A DNA stretch of 25,176 bases from CAYTTA01 sp964440655 (lineage in GTDB: Bacteria; Bacteroidota; Rhodothermia; Balneolales; Balneolaceae): assembly GCA_964440655.1 (NCBI GenBank), contig CAYTTA010000037.1, positions 1 to 25,176 of the forward strand, written 5' to 3'. Under the pieces are notes generated by a model. That model saw nothing but the letters and a program-made list of their open reading frames with translations. It was not told where the DNA came from and did no database searches. The position numbers and the translations under genes were made by a program. Shown one piece after another: positions 22,441 through 25,176 of the stretch; the first letter of the stretch is position 1, and each line of letters opens with the position of its first letter.

Positions 22441-23598
22441 ATGACTTCCAACCATTCCGAAAGGCAGGGACTGCCCGCTGAAATCCGCCGGCTCATCATC
22501 AAAGTGGGGAGCCGGATCCTGGTGGATGAAGAGGGCCGACCCGACATTGACAAGATCGGAGCCATCACCCGGCAGATCATCGAACTGCACCGTGAAGGCC
22601 GCGAGGTGATCCTGGTCACTTCAGGAGCGATTGCGGCCGGCGTGCAGAGGCTGGGGTGGAACGAACGCCCCACCCAGCTCCCTGACCTGCAGATGGCAGC
22701 CGCAGTCGGGCAGAGTGTCCTGATGCATCAGTACAACCGGTTTTTCTCAGAAGGCGGGTGCATCATCGGACAGGTGCTCCTCACCCATGCCGACCTTACC
22801 GACCGCGGACGCCACCTGAACGCACGAAACACCATTCTGGCGATGCTGCGGAACGGGGTGATTCCGGTTGTAAATGAGAACGATGTCGTTGCGGTCGACG
22901 AGATTCGCTTCGGCGACAACGACCTGCTCGCCTCGATGGTCTCCTCTCTGGTCGATGCGGATCTGCTTGTCCTGCTCACCACCGCGGACGGGCTTCACCG
23001 GGTCGAGGGGGATGAGATGAAGGAGCGTATCCCGCTTGTGAAACGCATTACCGATGAGATTCTCGATATGGCCCGCGGGAAAGGGAGCAGCTGGTCTTCC
23101 GGCGGCATGGCCTCCAAGCTCAAGGCCGCGCGGATCGCTGCCAGCTCCGGCACTCCCGTCGTCATTGCCAACGGGAATGAGGAGGGGGTCCTGCGAAAAA
23201 TCCTCGACGAGAAAGATACCGGAACCCTGATTCTGCCGGCCAACGGAAAACAGCGGCTGAACGCCCGGAAGAAATGGATGGCCTTCTTCCACCGTCCCGA
23301 GGCGGGGATCGTGGTGGATGAAGGGGCCGTGGATGCGATCCGCAACCGGGGCAACAGCCTGCTGCCGGTCGGAATTGTAAAGACCTTCGGCCGTTTCGAG
23401 CCGGGATCCCTGGTAAACGTCCAGAGTCCGGAAGGGCAGATCATCGCCCGGGGGATCACCTCCTACTCGCGTGAAGAGATCGAACGGATCAAAGGGCGCC
23501 GTTCTGCGGAAATTGCCGCCATCCTTGGGGAAAATCATTATTTTGAAGAAGTTATCCACCGTGACAACATGGTAATAATGGAGCAAACCAATGAGTGA
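22441..23598 (+). CDS. proB: Glutamate 5-kinase
   Basis: ProB phosphorylates glutamate to gamma-glutamyl phosphate, the first and feedback-inhibited step of proline synthesis. The 385-residue protein has the amino-acid kinase start RLIIKVGSRIL (K21), VTSGAIAAG, VNENDVVAVDEIRFGDND, the LLTTADGL and GGMASKLKAARIA nucleotide and substrate segments, and a C-terminal PUA domain (about 290-370, IVVDEGAVDAIRNRGNSLLPVGI). This is the two-domain E. coli type. Upstream codons to 22411 are open, but homology begins at about LPAEIRRLIIKVGS, so the ATG at 22441 is used. It overlaps proA by 8 nt (ATGAGTGA). Confidence 0.95.
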   Translation: MTSNHSERQGLPAEIRRLIIKVGSRILVDEEGRPDIDKIGAITRQIIELHREGREVILVTSGAIAAGVQRLGWNERPTQLPDLQMAAAVGQSVLMHQYNRFFSEGGCIIGQVLLTHADLTDRGRHLNARNTILAMLRNGVIPVVNENDVVAVDEIRFGDNDLLASMVSSLVDADLLVLLTTADGLHRVEGDEMKERIPLVKRITDEILDMARGKGSSWSSGGMASKLKAARIAASSGTPVVIANGNEEGVLRKILDEKDTGTLILPANGKQRLNARKKWMAFFHRPEAGIVVDEGAVDAIRNRGNSLLPVGIVKTFGRFEPGSLVNVQSPEGQIIARGITSYSREEIERIKGRRSAEIAAILGENHYFEEVIHRDNMVIMEQTNE

Positions 23599-24868
23599 AT
23601 CCATCACCACCCAATCGATTCAAGAGCAGGTTCATGCCATCGGGCGCCAGGCACGCGATGCCTCCCGCGAACTGATGGGGCTCACCACGGAGCAGAAGAA
23701 CAAGGCACTTCATCTCATGGCCGATGCCGTGGAACGGCGTCGCTCCGAAATCGTGAGCCAGAACAGCCTGGATGTCGAAGAGGGCAGGAAAAACGGCCTC
23801 TCAAGCGCCATGGTGGACCGTCTGATACTGAACGATTCCCGGATGGATGCGATGATCCAGGGAATCCGGGATGTGGCCAATCTGCCCGATCCGGCCGGAC
23901 AGGTGCTCAAAAGCTGGGAGAAAGAGAATGGCCTGATCCTGCAGAAGGTCTCGGTCCCGATCGGAGTGATCGGAATGATCTACGAGTCGCGGCCCAATGT
24001 GACGGCCGATGCAGCCGCCCTCTGCCTGAAAGCTTCCAACGCGATCATCCTGAGGGGCGGGTCGGAAGCCCTGCGGAGCAACCTCGCCATCGCCGGCGCA
24101 CTACTCGAGGGGATCCGGGAAGCCGGCCTGCCGGAGCATGCGGTTCAGGTGATTCCCGTCCGGGACCGTGAGGCGGTGTCCCATCTCATTACAATGGATG
24201 AATATGTGGATGTGATCATCCCCCGGGGAGGTGAAGGGCTGATTCGTGCGGTTGCGGAGAACGCCACCGTTCCGGTACTGAAACACTACAAGGGGGTCTG
24301 CCATATTTTTGTCGACTCCGGGGCCGACCGCGAAAAAGCGTGGAAAATTGTGGAGAACGCCAAGATCCAGCGACCCGGAGTCTGCAACGCCGTCGAGACC
24401 CTGCTGGTCGACCGCTCCATCGCCGGTGAATGGCTGCCCGAAATGGCCCGCATTCTGACCGAACAGGGTGTGGAGCTGCGGGGGTGCGAGGAGAGCCGCA
24501 AATTGGTTCCCGAAATGAAAGAGGCGACCGAGCAGGACTGGCATGAAGAGTATCTCGATCTGATCCTTGCGGTCCGGTTGGTGGATGGCGTCGAAGAGGC
24601 GGTACGTCACATCAACCATTACGGTTCCGGCCACTCCGATGCGATTGTCACGGAGAATCCCGAAAGCCAGGACTACTTCGGAAAGCGGGTCGATTCGGCC
24701 GCCGTCTACATCAATGCCTCCACCCGCTTCACCGACGGTGCGGAGTTCGGGATGGGCGCGGAGATCGGCATAAGCACCGACAGGCTCCATGCCCGTGGAC
24801 CGGTTGCCCTCGAGGAGCTTACGACCTACAAGTATGTGGTGAAAGGGGACGGCCAGATCCGGCAGTGA
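23591..24868 (+). CDS. proA: Gamma-glutamyl phosphate reductase
   Basis: ProA reduces gamma-glutamyl phosphate with NADPH to glutamate-5-semialdehyde, which cyclises on the way to proline. The 425-residue protein belongs to the aldehyde dehydrogenase superfamily and has full length: VSVPIGVIGMIYESRPNVTADAA, LRGGSEALRSN, IPRGGEGLI, the catalytic Cys in RPGVCNAVET (about residue 260), then YGSGHSDAIVT and the conserved end GAEIGISTDRLHARGPVALEELTTYK. GGAG lies 7 nt before the ATG, and the start overlaps the proB stop, indicating coupled translation and channelling through a ProB-ProA complex. Confidence 0.97.
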   Translation: MSESITTQSIQEQVHAIGRQARDASRELMGLTTEQKNKALHLMADAVERRRSEIVSQNSLDVEEGRKNGLSSAMVDRLILNDSRMDAMIQGIRDVANLPDPAGQVLKSWEKENGLILQKVSVPIGVIGMIYESRPNVTADAAALCLKASNAIILRGGSEALRSNLAIAGALLEGIREAGLPEHAVQVIPVRDREAVSHLITMDEYVDVIIPRGGEGLIRAVAENATVPVLKHYKGVCHIFVDSGADREKAWKIVENAKIQRPGVCNAVETLLVDRSIAGEWLPEMARILTEQGVELRGCEESRKLVPEMKEATEQDWHEEYLDLILAVRLVDGVEEAVRHINHYGSGHSDAIVTENPESQDYFGKRVDSAAVYINASTRFTDGAEFGMGAEIGISTDRLHARGPVALEELTTYKYVVKGDGQIRQ

Positions 24869-25022
24869 TTCGGGTCGGACTATGAGTCCTTATCCGGCAG
24901 CCGGCAGGCTCCCCATCTCCGTGAGGTTCCAGGCGCCGGGAGAGGTGAGAGTTCCTTCTTCCGAACCCTAACTCATGGAAAAACAGAGGCGGGAAGGAGG
25001 CGGTTAAAAAGCGGCTCTTCTA

Positions 25023-25054
25023 TTGCTTTCGGTGCGATAACGTTGCTATATTTG
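25023..25054 (+). promoter_or_regulatory. Promoter of tRNA-Leu
   Basis: TTG (25023-25025), 21 nt, then TATATTTG (25047-25054), a perfect TAnnTTTG box. The start would be near 25058, about 50 nt before the tRNA. The 13-mer GTTGCTATATTTG (25042-25054) is identical to that in the tRNA-Ser promoter. Confidence 0.75.
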
Positions 25055-25107
25055 GCATTCCAATTTGACAGGATGATGTCCTGCCGATGGCAGGTCAACA
25101 GGTGCCA

Positions 25108-25176
25108 GCCCAGGTGGCGGAACTGGTAGACGCGTGCGTTTCAGGGGCGCATGTTGGTGACAACGTGGGGGTTCGA
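25108..25176 (+). tRNA. tRNA-Leu (anticodon CAG), cut by the window end
   Basis: The 5' part of a class II tRNA is visible: acceptor strand GCCCAGG, T8-G9, D-arm with AACTGGTAGACGC, anticodon stem TGCGT/GCGCA with loop TTCAGGG (anticodon CAG, reading CUG), variable arm around GTTGGTGACAAC, and the start of the T-arm GTGGGGGTTCGA. The sequence closely resembles E. coli tRNA-Leu(CAG). The T-arm and 3' acceptor strand lie beyond the window. Confidence 0.93.

Noticed and set aside
21538..22590. 350-codon minus-strand frame opposite the GlmU-like gene and proB
   Set aside because: It spans two real genes on the other strand and lacks any recognisable motif.

Overview
The window is a 25.2 kb piece of a bacterial chromosome, about 55-60% G+C, packed with housekeeping genes. 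It most resembles the Bacteroidota / Rhodothermota / Balneolota assemblage; Balneolaceae is my best guess, at moderate confidence. Three things point there. The diaminopimelate decarboxylase has the short Bacteroidota-type C-terminus. The UDP-GlcNAc enzyme is of the alternative Bacteroidota GlmU type. The two tRNA promoters carry TATATTTG, which fits the TAnnTTTG box of that group, and many starts lack a clear Shine-Dalgarno. I see no phage, IS element, CRISPR array or defence system.

Layout: lysA (+) faces a two-gene lipoprotein cassette (-) made of an M19 membrane dipeptidase and a beta-propeller-like lipoprotein. An ABC-F ATPase (+) then converges on an AlaC-type aminotransferase (-) across a perfect 8-bp inverted repeat. 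gltX (+) and typA (-) converge on a 17-bp minisatellite. typA is divergent from an atypical SDR (+), which converges on a UPF0316 membrane protein (-) lying directly behind a tRNA-Ser(GCU) gene. A long leftward block follows in transcription order: glmS, a 470-bp gap, ptsH, ptsI, bifunctional phosphoglucose/phosphomannose isomerase, birA, tilS. Divergent from glmS and running right are the GlmU-like gene and then proB-proA. A truncated tRNA-Leu(CAG) ends the window.

How the genes fit together: the isomerase supplies fructose-6-phosphate, GlmS turns it into glucosamine-6-phosphate, and the GlmU-like protein makes UDP-GlcNAc, so the middle of the window is centred on amino-sugar and envelope precursors. 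HPr and EI sit between these genes with no sugar-specific EII in view, which suggests regulation rather than sugar uptake. proB/proA make the proline precursor and lysA makes lysine. gltX, tilS, the two tRNAs, TypA and the ABC-F protein all serve translation.

The least ordinary stretch is the glmS-ptsH gap (18298-18767). It holds a perfect DnaA box beside a degenerate one, a long hairpin plus a terminator-like hairpin that both favour a plus-strand RNA, and a possible 24-codon membrane micropeptide ahead of ptsH. None of this is proven. Two tRNA promoters also share an identical 13-mer and identical box spacing, which gives a usable local promoter model.
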